64,000 nt of DNA, taken from Streptomyces sp. NBC_01314 (GTDB lineage Bacteria > Actinomycetota > Actinomycetes > Streptomycetales > Streptomycetaceae). Below, in pieces: positions 41,243 to 49,350 of the stretch (position 1 is the stretch's first letter; every line of letters starts with the position of its first letter). The stretch spans positions 7,254,001 to 7,318,000 of the forward strand of contig NZ_CP108394.1 in assembly GCF_041435215.1 (NCBI RefSeq), given 5' to 3'. The notes under the pieces were generated by a model that was given only the letters and a program-made list of their open reading frames with translations, made no database searches and was not told where the DNA came from. A program made the translations under genes and the position numbers.

Positions 41243-41491
41243 TCAGCCCTGCCCGGCGTACGGGACGAAGTCGGCCCAGGCGCTGGGGGAGAGGGCGAGC
41301 TGAGGTCCGGTGGTGTTCTTGGAGTCGCGGATGTGGATGGTGTGGGGGAGGGCTACGGCTACTTCGACGCAGTCGCCGTCTCCGCCGCTGCTGTAGCTCG
41401 ACTTGTGCCATGAGAGGGCGACCTCGACGCAGTCGCCGGAGCCGGTGCTGCTGTAGCTCGACTTGAACCAGACCAGTTCCGTGGCGCTCAT
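41243..41491 (-). CDS. DUF397-domain protein, two repeats
   Basis: 82 residues. WFKSSYSSTGSGDCVEVA and WHKSSYSSGGDGDCVEVA are two DUF397 openings in tandem, followed by IHIRDSKNTTGPQL. Such small proteins work with DUF5753 XRE regulators (whiJ/bldB-type systems). Its partner just upstream is broken. Nucleotide identity with the copy at 45373-45603 is high. Confidence 0.9.
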   Translation of the reverse strand: MSATELVWFKSSYSSTGSGDCVEVALSWHKSSYSSGGDGDCVEVAVALPHTIHIRDSKNTTGPQLALSPSAWADFVPYAGQG

Positions 41492-41631
41492 AGATCCCCT
41501 CGCATCCGCTGCAACAGGCTCTTGGCGTCTGTGACAGTGAGAGCCTGTGAGCGCATCCTGGCATACCGCATCTGAACCCGAGCGCCGTGTTCGGCCTCTC
41601 CCTCAGCAGCCATGGCCGTCCGACAAGCTGA
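41488..41631 (-). pseudogene. Remnant of an XRE/DUF5753 regulator with a 253-bp deletion
   Basis: The end matches the intact paralogue (QMRYARMRSQALTVTDAKSL ending LLQRMRGDL), then jumps at TGAA (41573-41576) to LLRERPNTALGF in another frame. In the intact copy the same two points are 253 bp apart (TGAA at 45685 and 45938). A microhomology deletion explains the loss; the HTH part is also missing. Confidence 0.8.
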
Positions 41632-41751
41632 CAGGCCAAGTACCACCGTGGCCACCGCTTCCGCATCAGGGCTGATGAAGCCTTCGTCGGACCTCAAACG
41701 CCAACAGGCCGTTTCGTCGGCCCGCCTGTGAGCGCCGCTACGGTGGCCCGC

Positions 41752-42471
41752 ATGACCGACAACAGCTTCTGGACCCTCCCGCCCGACCGCATGGTGCGCG
41801 GATCCATGGGCCACTGCAACATCACCGTCCTCCTCCCGCCGTTCGACGTGGACGCGCGCACGTTTCCCCCCAACGACCGCGTCCGGGCAGCGGAGTTCGC
41901 CGCGTCGTTCGGAACCGTCGACGAGGTCCTGGAGGAGATCGGGCCCCGGTCCGTCCTCGACGTGCCCTCCCCGGACACACGGACCGACCTCGACATCGTC
42001 CAGGCCGCCGCGTGGGGGCACGTCCTCGGTATCAGCGACCCGGCGCTGGCCGACAGCGGCAACGACACCCCCCTCCTGTCCGAGGCCCGCACGTTGCGCG
42101 AGCGCTATCCGGACGCCCGCATCGTCGGCCGTGTCCATTTCCACGGCGGGGCGTCCCACACCGAGGACATCGTCTGGCTGCCCGACGGGACCATGTTCCA
42201 CGCCGCCGGCTGGACCGGGGACGAGCCGTTCGAGGTGACCGGCGACCCGGGCGCCGTCGCCTCCGCCCTAGGCATCCCCGCCGAGGCGCTGGAGGACCTG
42301 GGCCTGGACGAGGAGGACCCGGCCGACATCGAATGGGCCGACTTCGCCGCACTGGCCCTGGGTAAAGCCGACCCCTGGGGTTGGCAGCAGATCCGGACCA
42401 CGGCCTTCCGCGTGCGGCACACCGAGTTCGCCACGTCCACGATGGAAGAGCTGTACTTCGTCGGCGGCTAG
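41752..42471 (+). CDS. Conserved actinobacterial protein of unknown function
   Basis: 239 residues (a GTG at 41728 is an alternative start). MTDNSFWTLPPDRMVRG, HCNITVLLPPF and RVHFHGGASHTEDIVWLPDG suggest a small globular protein related to uncharacterised Streptomyces-only families (possibly DUF6333). The C-terminus is acidic then ends STMEELYFVGG. No catalytic motif is clear. It lies between the decayed DUF397 module and the large surface protein. Confidence 0.6.
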   Translation: MTDNSFWTLPPDRMVRGSMGHCNITVLLPPFDVDARTFPPNDRVRAAEFAASFGTVDEVLEEIGPRSVLDVPSPDTRTDLDIVQAAAWGHVLGISDPALADSGNDTPLLSEARTLRERYPDARIVGRVHFHGGASHTEDIVWLPDGTMFHAAGWTGDEPFEVTGDPGAVASALGIPAEALEDLGLDEEDPADIEWADFAALALGKADPWGWQQIRTTAFRVRHTEFATSTMEELYFVGG

Positions 42472-42836
42472 TCGTCCGAACACCCGGCGGGTCTTGTGAA
42501 AGTCCTGTGCGGCGCCTGTGGTGTTCGGGGCGTGTTCTCGATGTGTCGGACGGAAGCCCTCGACGAGGCCCCAGCGTCGGGTGAAGCCGGGAGCGGGGGA
42601 GGAACTACCTGGGGCTTTGGCCGGTGTGGCGAGGGCGCGTGCCGGGCGCCGAGGCGCCGCGTGGGACTGCCGTCGCACCCCGCTGAGATGAACTACCCAC
42701 TTTTTACCCACAATTGATGCTTCGTTGACAACGCCATCAACGTCAACAATCCCCTTGATACGCCGACTTCGGGCTCTATGGTGAGCCGCGGCGCGTACAC
42801 GTCACGGGGGCCTCACGCGCGACCCACACCCCCTCA
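42472..42836. other. Non-coding gap with the promoter of the surface-protein gene
   Basis: The first 230 bp carry no supported gene; a 73-codon frame at 42496 has no family or ribosome-binding site. The last part is AT-richer: the inverted repeat GTTGAC/GTCAAC (42724-42729, 42742-42747), then a possible promoter TTGATA (42755-42760) and TATGGT (42777-42782) with 16-bp spacing. Confidence 0.5.
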
Positions 42837-45308
42837 GTGCCCCCCACAACGAGGGAAGACGTCATCTTTAACCGAGCTCTCCAGATACCCGGACGGTGGC
42901 GGCTCACGGCGCGCCTCACGGCTGCCGCGGGCCTGGCCGCCGCCGTCACCCTGACCGGCCTGCCGGGCATGCCCATCGACACCGCCGCCGCCGGTCCGGC
43001 GGTCACGGCCAAGCTCAAGGGCAATCCGCCCGGCAAGCGCTGCGACACCCGCAACGGGCTGCCAGAAGAACCCGAGACCCCGCTGGACTCCGGATTCCCC
43101 GACGACCTGAGCGGTAACTTCCACATAGCGAACGACCTTCCGGCGAACTACGAGTTCGACCTCCCGGGCCAGGCGTACGACGGGCTTCAGGCCCCCACGG
43201 CGCAAGAGAGGGAGACCGCCAGCTCCAAGGACTCGGACCCGGAGAAGAACTACAAGGAGTGGCGGAAGACCGCCGACGCCTCCGGCAAGCCCGCCGACCG
43301 GGCGATGGAGATCTACGCCCGCTGGCTCAACACCGGCGAGAAGAAGGACTTCAAGGACTGGTTCGACAAGATCTACATCCGCAACCAGACCAACGTGACC
43401 AAGGGTGCCGCGTTCGAGGCCCGGCTCGTACGTGACTACAAGCTCATCGGCCCGGATTGGCGGTGTGAGGTCTACGTCGAACTCTTCGACGCCGACAATA
43501 AAAAGGTGGGCGAACGCCGCTACGACGCCTACAACAAGAGGACCAAGCAGTTCAACGAGTTCAAGTCGAACTCCCGCCTGGAGAAGGCACAGCTTGAGAA
43601 GGACAAGGTCGTCGCCCGCTCCATGAAGGACCACACCTTCCGCTACACCGGTGCGAAGAAGTTCACCGCCGGCCAGCAGAAGCTGATCAACGACTTCAAC
43701 AAGGAAATCTCGGACGAGCGCGGCAAGCGCAACCAGGTACGCGGCAACCAGCGCATCTACAACCCCGCGCCCAAGACCACCCCCATCAAGGGCTACTCCG
43801 ACCACCAGCGCTGGTTCGCCCCCGGCTGCCAGACCGGCGGCCCCAAGACCATGGCCGCCTCCGCGAACAGCTGCGGCACCCGCGGCCCGGCCAACCAGCG
43901 GGCCCTGAGCTCCGGCCGCACGCTGGAGGAAGCCAAGCGGTTCCAGGCCGAGGCCCGCCGCCTCGACACCCGCGGCACTCTGCCCAGGGGCGGCTTCGGC
44001 GGTGTCGACTTCTCCACCGTCGAGCTGCGTTACGTCGGCGGCCTGGGCAAGGGCAAGGGCATGCAATACAGCATGCGCGCCGACCAGATGCCCGACCCGG
44101 ACAACAACCCCGGCTGGGGCGGCGAGGCGAAGATGCAGCTCGCCTCCGATGCGATGTTCACATGGCTGGCGCTGACGCCGGACAAGTTCTGGGTGAACCT
44201 GAACCCGGACGAGCCCGACCGCGTCATGGACTCCAAGTTCGGCTCCACCGACGCCGGCCGCATCCTGCTCGAAGCCGACCTTCAGATGAAGCACGACTTC
44301 TACAAGGCCATGGACCCCAAGACGGACCTCGGCAAGCGGTACTGGGCGGCCCTGCCCAAGCAGAACGGCAACCCGTGCATGCCCGGCCTGCGGAACTGGA
44401 TCGAGCCCAAGCCCGCGCAGGTGCGCGAGCAGGACGGCGGCATCTACATCCTCGACGCCCCGCTGGCCCTGAAGTCGACCGCGCAGAAGACCGTCACCGA
44501 GGGCCCGGGCGAGCCGATCTGCGACCCCGACGACGCGGAGATCAGGGCCGCCCAGGCGGTCATCGACTCGATGATCGTCCCCGAGGTCGAGAAGCAGATC
44601 AACAGCGCCCCGCAGTACGCCGACCTGCGCCGCGTCTACACCTCCCGGGTCGCAGCCGAGTACATCCGGCAGCAGGACGCGAAGAACCCGACCGACTTCC
44701 GGCCGGTCATCAACAGCAACGACGTCGAGGCGTGGCCGCTGCGCGCCCCCAACCAGAACTGGGACAAGGACGAGCTCTTCCGCAAGTACCGGAAGATCTA
44801 CACCGAGGGCGAGTTCACGTACGACGTGGACACCGCGCAAGGCGTCCGGGTGTACATCGTCGGCGGCGTGGACTTCTCCAAGCAGCCCAAGCGGAACATC
44901 TCCCGTGCACAGTTCAACTTGGAGAACCGGGACCTGGACAACACCACCGTCAACTCCCGGAAGTCCGACGACGCCTCTTACCGGGACACCGACACGCTCT
45001 ATCTGGGCGGCGGCAAGGTGACCGCCTCCGACGGTGACGACCCCAACCCCAACCCAACTCCCACCCCGACCCCGACGCCCACGGAGACGGACAAGCCCGA
45101 CCCGACCCCGACCGACAAGCCCACCGACGGTGCGGACAAGCCGGACCCGGGCGACACCGGAGACAAGCCGACGCCTCCGGGCGGCGACCTCGCCGACACC
45201 GGATCCGACACCCCTGTCGGCCTGATCGCGGCGGTCTCCGCGGCGCTGGCCGCCGTGGGCGGAGCGCTGGTGTGGTGGATGCGCCGCCGTAGGACCACGG
45301 CCGGCTAG
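42837..45308 (+). CDS. LAXTG-anchored surface protein with a restriction-endonuclease-like domain
   Basis: 823 residues. Signal peptide at about 18-50, a long soluble region, then LADTG at 785-789, a hydrophobic segment and MRRRR: a sortase E-type cell-wall anchor. A Pro/Thr/Asp-rich stalk precedes the anchor. Residues 189-260 read GAAFEARLV...ERRYDAYNK...FNEFKS...AQLEKDKV. Glu194, Asp230, Glu241-x-Lys243 and Gln252 fit the PD-(D/E)XK nuclease pattern seen in bacterial toxins. The remaining 500 residues are unfamiliar. The GTG at 42837 lacks a ribosome-binding site, so the start is uncertain. Role suggested: surface-presented nuclease or toxin. Confidence 0.7.
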   Translation: MPPTTREDVIFNRALQIPGRWRLTARLTAAAGLAAAVTLTGLPGMPIDTAAAGPAVTAKLKGNPPGKRCDTRNGLPEEPETPLDSGFPDDLSGNFHIANDLPANYEFDLPGQAYDGLQAPTAQERETASSKDSDPEKNYKEWRKTADASGKPADRAMEIYARWLNTGEKKDFKDWFDKIYIRNQTNVTKGAAFEARLVRDYKLIGPDWRCEVYVELFDADNKKVGERRYDAYNKRTKQFNEFKSNSRLEKAQLEKDKVVARSMKDHTFRYTGAKKFTAGQQKLINDFNKEISDERGKRNQVRGNQRIYNPAPKTTPIKGYSDHQRWFAPGCQTGGPKTMAASANSCGTRGPANQRALSSGRTLEEAKRFQAEARRLDTRGTLPRGGFGGVDFSTVELRYVGGLGKGKGMQYSMRADQMPDPDNNPGWGGEAKMQLASDAMFTWLALTPDKFWVNLNPDEPDRVMDSKFGSTDAGRILLEADLQMKHDFYKAMDPKTDLGKRYWAALPKQNGNPCMPGLRNWIEPKPAQVREQDGGIYILDAPLALKSTAQKTVTEGPGEPICDPDDAEIRAAQAVIDSMIVPEVEKQINSAPQYADLRRVYTSRVAAEYIRQQDAKNPTDFRPVINSNDVEAWPLRAPNQNWDKDELFRKYRKIYTEGEFTYDVDTAQGVRVYIVGGVDFSKQPKRNISRAQFNLENRDLDNTTVNSRKSDDASYRDTDTLYLGGGKVTASDGDDPNPNPTPTPTPTPTETDKPDPTPTDKPTDGADKPDPGDTGDKPTPPGGDLADTGSDTPVGLIAAVSAALAAVGGALVWWMRRRRTTAG

Positions 45309-45328
45309 CCACCCCGACCTGCACCACA

Positions 45329-45364
45329 CGACGCCCCCGCCGGACGCCTCCGGTGGGGGCGTCG
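45329..45364 (+). terminator. Terminator after the surface-protein gene
   Basis: CGACGCCCCC (45329-45338) pairs with GGGGGCGTCG (45355-45364), continued by CCGG/CCGG inside; about 15 pairs with a 6-base loop. Confidence 0.88.
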
Positions 45365-45372
45365 CTGTGCGG

Positions 45373-45603
45373 TCAGCCTTCGGCGGCGGGGAGGAAGTCG
45401 GCCCAGGCGGTGGGGGAGAGCGTGAGCTGGGGGCCGGTGGTGTTCTTGGAGTCGCGGATGTGGATGGTGTGGGGGCAGGTGGCTACTTCGACGCAGTCGT
45501 CGCCGTCGCTGGACTTGCGCCAGGAGAGGGCGACCTCGACGCAGTCGCCGGAGCCGCCGCTGCTGTAGCTGCTCTTGAACCAGGCCAGTTCAGTGGTGCT
45601 CAT
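45373..45603 (-). CDS. DUF397-domain protein
   Basis: 76 residues: WFKSSYSSGGSGDCVEVA, then a shortened second opening (WRKSSDGDDCVEVA) and IHIRDSKNTTGPQL. The start overlaps the XRE regulator stop by ATGA. Typical partner of the DUF5753 regulator; paralogue of 41243-41491. Confidence 0.9.
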   Translation of the reverse strand: MSTTELAWFKSSYSSGGSGDCVEVALSWRKSSDGDDCVEVATCPHTIHIRDSKNTTGPQLTLSPTAWADFLPAAEG

Positions 45604-46454
45604 AGGTCCCCTCGCATCCGCTGCAACAGGCTCTTGGAGTCTGTGAGAGTGAGAGCCTGTGAGCGCATCCTGGCATACCGCATCTGAAGCATGCTGACCA
45701 CTTTGCGGTCAGAGATGAACTGGGCGCTTTCCTGCCCCTCGCAGTAGGCGAGGTGTCGGTTCTCGGGTGTCTCCAGCAACTGCATGGGGCCATCGAGTCC
45801 GGAGTGGGTTTCCTGCCTCTGAGACATGATCTGAATCTCGACATTCCGCAACTCGCCGAGTTCCAGTACGTGGCCGATGAGTTCCCTCGTGATCTTCGCC
45901 CCGCCTGTGTGGCGCAGGAACAACCCCTCCTCCAGGATGAACCCGAACGCCGTGTTCGGTCGCTCCCTCAGCAGTCGTTGCCGTTCCGACCGTGCCGCCC
46001 ACTGGGCCTCGATCTGTTCATCGCCCAATGGCGGCAGCTGGTTCTTGAACAGCGTTCGCGCGTACGCCTCGGTCTGCAACAACCCGGGAATCAGGCGGCA
46101 CTCGTACGTATAGAGCACGATCGCCGTCCCCTCCAACCGCGCCCACTTCCGGAACCAAGCCGCCAACCCCGGCTGCCTCCCCAGATGCTGAGCCGCCTTG
46201 ATCAGCGCCCCGGTGTTCCCCAGCGCCCGATCCACCCCCTCCACAAGCGCCGCGTCCGGCATCCTCCGCCCCAACTCCACCGAGGCCACCATGTGCTTGG
46301 AGTAACCGATGACGTCGGCCAGCTCCTCGCGGCCCAGCCCCGCGTGTTCCCGCAGCGCCTGGACCATCGCCCCGAACGTCCGCAGGCTGTCGGACGCCTC
46401 CGGCTCCCCGCCGCCCGTCCCAGTCGCCGCCATGTCGCCGCTGTCGGCCACCAT
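45600..46454 (-). CDS. XRE-family regulator with DUF5753 domain
   Basis: 284 residues from the ATG at 46454 (GGGAGG upstream). HTH: FGAMVQALREHAGLGREELA followed by DVIGYSKHMVASVELGRRMP; DUF5753: WFRKWARLEGTAIVLYTYEC, LIPGLLQTEAYAR and ending RSQALTLTDSKSLLQRMRGDL. WhiJ/AbaA-like regulators of this kind act with DUF397 proteins in development and antibiotic control. Divergent from the HATPase gene. Confidence 0.9.
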   Translation of the reverse strand: MVADSGDMAATGTGGGEPEASDSLRTFGAMVQALREHAGLGREELADVIGYSKHMVASVELGRRMPDAALVEGVDRALGNTGALIKAAQHLGRQPGLAAWFRKWARLEGTAIVLYTYECRLIPGLLQTEAYARTLFKNQLPPLGDEQIEAQWAARSERQRLLRERPNTAFGFILEEGLFLRHTGGAKITRELIGHVLELGELRNVEIQIMSQRQETHSGLDGPMQLLETPENRHLAYCEGQESAQFISDRKVVSMLQMRYARMRSQALTLTDSKSLLQRMRGDL

Positions 46455-46611
46455 GGGCCACCTCCCGCGCACCCGCCCACCGAACCACACCGTCCAACGC
46501 CCATGGTCACAGCACGTCACCAGTACCGTCCAGTGCGTAACCGCGTACGCTCCCGCAGCGTACGCGGCGCGGAGCTGGTGAACCGGCGTCCCCGCAGGCC
46601 ACATTGGCGGC

Positions 46612-47121
46612 ATGACCGCTCCACCCGCTCCGCGGTACCCCGCCACCGTGCACGCCTTCACCCAGCGCTTCAGCTCGACACCGTTGGGCGCTCGCCTGGC
46701 GAGACGCCTCACTCTCACCCAACTGCACGCCTGGGGCATCCCGTACGGCTCGGACGCCTCCGACAGGGCGGCGGCGGTCGTGGCCGAGCTGGCGGCCAAC
46801 GCCGTGACACACGGCCGCGTCCCCGGCCGGGACTTCGAGCTGCGCCTCTCCCTCCCCACCGGCTCCCTCCGCATCGAGATCACCGACACCCGCGCCGAAC
46901 GCCTGCCGCCCGGCCCCGGCGCCGTACGACAGACCCGCCCCCTGGACGAGGACGGGCGCGGTCTGCTCCTCGTCGACGCGCTCGCCGACCGCTGGGAGGT
47001 CCAGGACCGCAAGCCGCCCGGCAAGACCGTGCTCGTCGAGATCGATCTGCCGGGCTGGCGGTCGCTGGTGAGACGGTTTCCCGGGCGCCGGCCGCCGAAG
47101 AGGCGCGGTCGGCGGTACTAG
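46612..47121 (+). CDS. ATP-binding protein, anti-sigma-factor kinase type
   Basis: 169 residues. HATPase_c_2 boxes: AVVAELAANAVTHGRVPG (N box), LRIEITDTRAERLP (G1) and DEDGRGLLLVDALADRWEV (G2), as in SpoIIAB/RsbW-like proteins abundant in Streptomyces. The C-terminal tail is Arg/Lys-rich. With DUF397 and XRE partners it forms the recurrent three-gene set. Confidence 0.88.
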   Translation: MTAPPAPRYPATVHAFTQRFSSTPLGARLARRLTLTQLHAWGIPYGSDASDRAAAVVAELAANAVTHGRVPGRDFELRLSLPTGSLRIEITDTRAERLPPGPGAVRQTRPLDEDGRGLLLVDALADRWEVQDRKPPGKTVLVEIDLPGWRSLVRRFPGRRPPKRRGRRY

Positions 47122-47285
47122 CGGAAGGCGGGTCCACGAGGCCGCGGCCGAGAACCATCCGGGCCCAGGCCCTCGACCTCCTCGGCCGGGCCGCCGAACG
47201 GACCGGCCACGACGACCCCGCCCCGTACCGGGAGGAGGCCCGGGAGATCTTCCGGGCACTGGGCATCCCGGTCCGGCGGCACTGA
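47122..47285 (+). pseudogene. 3' remnant of a TPR-type protein
   Basis: The frame ending at the TGA 47283-47285 reads RAQALDLLGRAAERTGHDDP, then APYREEAREIFRALGIPV, like the final TPR helices of a Streptomyces regulator. No start and no upstream domain in the same frame. Confidence 0.4.
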
Positions 47286-47332
47286 CCCGGCCCGCCCGCC
47301 GGGGCGCGAGGCCACCCGCCTCACCGGCATTC

Positions 47333-48043
47333 CTACTCCGGTACCGGCACCGGCTGTCGAGCGGCACGCGGCTGTCGGTACCGGTGGACCTGCCAGGCCG
47401 TGTACACCATGAGCGGTACGACGACGGCGGGCACGAGCCACCACGGGAGGCCGAGCCACACGAACGGCAGCCCCACGCCGCAGCAGGCGACGAGCAGCGC
47501 GATGAGCAGTGGTTTGCCGTACCCCGCCCAGGTGAAGATCTCGCGGTCACGGGGCCGGGTCAGCCGCATCGCGCCGAGCCAGAACCCCAGGGCCGCCAGC
47601 AGGCCCGCGAACGTGCCGATCGCGGCCGTCATCTGGGGTTCGTCGCGGGGCTCCTCGGAGGTGCTCTGCCGGACGCCTTCCCGGCTGAGTGCCGTGATGT
47701 CTCCGCGCCAGACGGTTCCGGTGACCCGGTCCCCCGGCCGCAGGCGTTCCAGCAGGGGGTCCGGGCCACCGAATTCCACGGTCCGGTTCCAGAGGGGCGC
47801 GCCGGACAACGCCGCCCGGTAACCGCCGCTTCTGCTCCGTGTGTTCCGGGTGCTGTCGACGGTGAAGGAGACCGTACGCAGACAGTCCTCCCACTCCCTC
47901 GCCGGGGCGCCGGCGCCGCACGGTTCGGCCGCCCCGTACTCCTCGTAGCGGTTCATGTCCTGGGGCAGCCACACGGCGAACACAAGGACGCAGGCCAGCA
48001 ACGGGGCCAGGGACAACGTGAGCAGCGTCGCGCCGATTCTCAT
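47333..48043 (-). CDS. DUF3592-like membrane protein
   Basis: 236 residues from the ATG at 48043. An N-terminal hydrophobic helix, a soluble region with VSFTVDSTRNTRSRSGGYRA and LERLRPGDRVTGTVWRGDIT (the DUF3592-like beta-barrel), then two or three helices (AAIGTFAGLLAALGFWLGAM, LLIALLVACCGVGLPFVWLG). Function unknown. Confidence 0.7.
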   Translation of the reverse strand: MRIGATLLTLSLAPLLACVLVFAVWLPQDMNRYEEYGAAEPCGAGAPAREWEDCLRTVSFTVDSTRNTRSRSGGYRAALSGAPLWNRTVEFGGPDPLLERLRPGDRVTGTVWRGDITALSREGVRQSTSEEPRDEPQMTAAIGTFAGLLAALGFWLGAMRLTRPRDREIFTWAGYGKPLLIALLVACCGVGLPFVWLGLPWWLVPAVVVPLMVYTAWQVHRYRQPRAARQPVPVPE

Positions 48044-48146
48044 GGCCACAGCCTCACCCGCCACGACCGGGCAGACAACGAGGTTGTCGGGCAGCCTCGC
48101 TCCGCTCTTCGTTGCCGTTTCCCGGCAGTCACCGCTCATGAGGGCG

Positions 48147-48183
48147 TCCCCTGGAAGGCCGGGTTCAACGGCCTTCCAGGGGA
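48147..48183. terminator. Strong terminator after the Fbp-type ABC operon
   Basis: TCCCCTGGAAGGCC and GGCCTTCCAGGGGA form a perfect 14-bp stem with a 9-base loop, 40 bases past the minus-strand ATPase stop. Confidence 0.9.
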
Positions 48184-48222
48184 CTGGGGGAGGGGAGAAT
48201 GGTCAGAAGGGGGCCGCCATGG

Positions 48223-49350
48223 CTACGACGTCACCGTCAGCAAGTCCCGCTGGTCCTGCGGCAGTTCGACCTTGTCGGCGTAGAGGAGCGCGTGCCCCGG
48301 GTCGAAGACCAGTGCCACCTCGCCCGCGAGCCCGCCGTTGCCGCTCAGCACCTGCACCACCTGGTCGCCCAGGCGGACGTCGTACTCGTAGCGGGAGCCG
48401 ACGTAGGAGCTGGTGATGACGTGGGTGTTGAGCCTGTTCACGCCGGCCGGGGTCTCGGCCGAGGCGACGACCTCAAGGCGTTCGGGGCGGACCGCCACCG
48501 TCACGGAGTCGCCGGCCGGGACGCGCTGCTCGCTGTCGACCCGTACGACGTCCCCGCTGGAGTCGAGGAGCACGGTGTGCCGGGTGCCGTCCAGGCTCAC
48601 CACCCTGCCGGTGAGGAAGTTGCAGCGGCCGACGAACGCGGCGACGGCCGGGGCAGCGGGGCGTTCGTAGATCTCGTGCGGCGTGCCGATCTGGATCATG
48701 TTGCCGCCCTCCATCACGGCGATCCGGTCGCTGAGCGCCAGGGCCTCGTCCTGGTCGTGGGTGACGTAGACGGTCGTGATGCCCAGCTCCTCCTGGAGCC
48801 GCTTCAGCCAGGCACGGGCCTGCTCGCGGAGTTTCGCGTCGAGGTTCGACAGGGGCTCGTCCAGCAGCAGGACCGACGGCGAGTACACCAACGCCCTTGC
48901 CAGAGCCACTCGTTGCTGCTGGCCGCCGGAGAGCTGGTGCGGGTACCGGCCGCTGAGCGCGGCCAGACCCACCTTGTCGAGGGCGTCGTGGATCAGCGTC
49001 CGCTGCTTGTCCTTGGGCACCTTGCGTATGTTGAGCGGCAGCGCGAGGTTCTTCGCGATGGTCATGTGCGGCCACAGCGCGTACGACTGGAAGACCATGC
49101 CGAGGTTGCGCTCCTCGGGCGGCAGGAAGATCCCCGCCCCGGCGTCCACGAACGGTCTCCCGCCCACCGCGATCGAGCCCTCCGTCGGCTGCTCCAGGCC
49201 CGCGATGCAGTTCAGCGTCGTCGACTTGCCGCAGCCGCTCGCGCCGAGCAGAGTGAAGAACTCGCCGTCCTTGATGGTGAAGGTGACATCGCGGAGGACG
49301 GAGTTGTCGCCGAACGTCTTGGCGAGGTTCTTGACGGTCACCTCAGGCAT
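48223..49350 (-). CDS. ABC transporter ATP-binding protein (FbpC/PotA type)
   Basis: 375 residues. Walker A GASGCGKST, Q loop NLGMVFQSYALWPHMT, signature LSGGQQQR, Walker B VLLLDEPLSNLD, H loop YVTHD, then a C-terminal TOBE regulatory domain (VAVRPERLEVV...). It powers the permease encoded directly upstream, with which it overlaps by 8 bp. Family members import ferric iron, polyamines or phosphonates. Confidence 0.9.
   Translation of the reverse strand: MPEVTVKNLAKTFGDNSVLRDVTFTIKDGEFFTLLGASGCGKSTTLNCIAGLEQPTEGSIAVGGRPFVDAGAGIFLPPEERNLGMVFQSYALWPHMTIAKNLALPLNIRKVPKDKQRTLIHDALDKVGLAALSGRYPHQLSGGQQQRVALARALVYSPSVLLLDEPLSNLDAKLREQARAWLKRLQEELGITTVYVTHDQDEALALSDRIAVMEGGNMIQIGTPHEIYERPAAPAVAAFVGRCNFLTGRVVSLDGTRHTVLLDSSGDVVRVDSEQRVPAGDSVTVAVRPERLEVVASAETPAGVNRLNTHVITSSYVGSRYEYDVRLGDQVVQVLSGNGGLAGEVALVFDPGHALLYADKVELPQDQRDLLTVTS

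Noticed and set aside
42496..42717. 73-codon frame before the surface-protein gene
   Set aside because: No ribosome-binding site, no family, and it runs into the promoter region.
45753..47285. 510-codon plus-strand frame
   Set aside because: Mostly antisense to the XRE regulator; only the last 40 codons look like a gene remnant and are listed separately.
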